DNA from: an uncultured Mucispirillum sp.
GTDB lineage: Bacteria > Chrysiogenota > Deferribacteres > Deferribacterales > Mucispirillaceae
Length of the DNA stretch: 6,570 nt
Direction of reading: 5' to 3'
Assembly: GCA_947177675.1 (NCBI GenBank)
Contig: CAMWVK010000095.1
Span: 1 to 6,570 of the forward strand
Shown here: positions 6,539 through 6,570 of the stretch, piece by piece
Layout: the number at the start of each line of letters is the position of its first letter
Position numbering within the stretch: position 1 is the first letter of the stretch
Notes under the pieces: generated by a model
Databases searched by the model: none
Told to the model about the DNA's origin: nothing
Seen by the model: the letters and a program-made list of their open reading frames with translations, nothing else
Made by a program: the position numbers and the translations under genes

Positions 6539-6570
6539 AAAAAAGGCCCTTTACGAGAAGGGTCTTTTTT
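6539..6570 (+). terminator. Rho-independent terminator after rpsU
   Basis: GGCCCTT (6545-6551) pairs with AAGGGTC (6558-6564) around the loop TACGAG; one pair is G-T. The preceding A run (6539-6544) pairs with the following T run (6565-6570), which may continue beyond the window. It starts 4 bp after the rpsU stop. The A tract upstream means it could also work for a converging gene on the opposite strand just outside the window. Confidence 0.92.

Overview
This is a conserved protein-quality-control locus from a low-GC bacterium (roughly one third G+C by eye, not computed). From left to right it carries the 3' part of a tRNA-Gly(GCC) gene, tig (trigger factor), clpP, a 418-bp non-coding gap, clpX, lon and rpsU, all on the + strand. 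The order tig-clpP-clpX-lon is widespread in bacteria. Ordinary housekeeping proteins, low GC and rpsU directly after lon are compatible with a low-GC Deferribacterota-type organism (for example a Mucispirillum-like genome). That taxonomic guess rests on general impression only and is weak.

Layout. The tRNA lacks an encoded CCA and is followed by a T run. A plausible sigma70-type promoter lies between it and tig. tig and clpP are 19 bp apart and form one transcription unit, which ends at a clear intrinsic terminator at 2222-2252. The gap 2200-2617 holds that terminator, a 79-bp degenerate palindromic element resembling a dispersed intergenic repeat, a dyad with the geometry of a CIRCE (HrcA) operator, and a perfect TATAAT box for clpX. 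clpX, lon and rpsU then follow with short gaps (23 and 22 bp) and end at a second strong intrinsic terminator at the right edge of the window.

Function. Trigger factor catches nascent chains at the ribosome exit. ClpX unfolds tagged or damaged proteins and feeds them to the ClpP chamber. Lon is the second main ATP-dependent cytosolic protease. S21 belongs to the small ribosomal subunit. All active-site residues looked for are present, and no gene is broken.

I see no new system here. The items worth a second look are regulatory or small structural ones: a lysine-rich tail on trigger factor, an apparent one-glycine duplication in the ClpP N-terminal loop, the separation of clpP from clpX by a terminator and repeat element, the CIRCE-like dyad, and a TTG start for rpsU.
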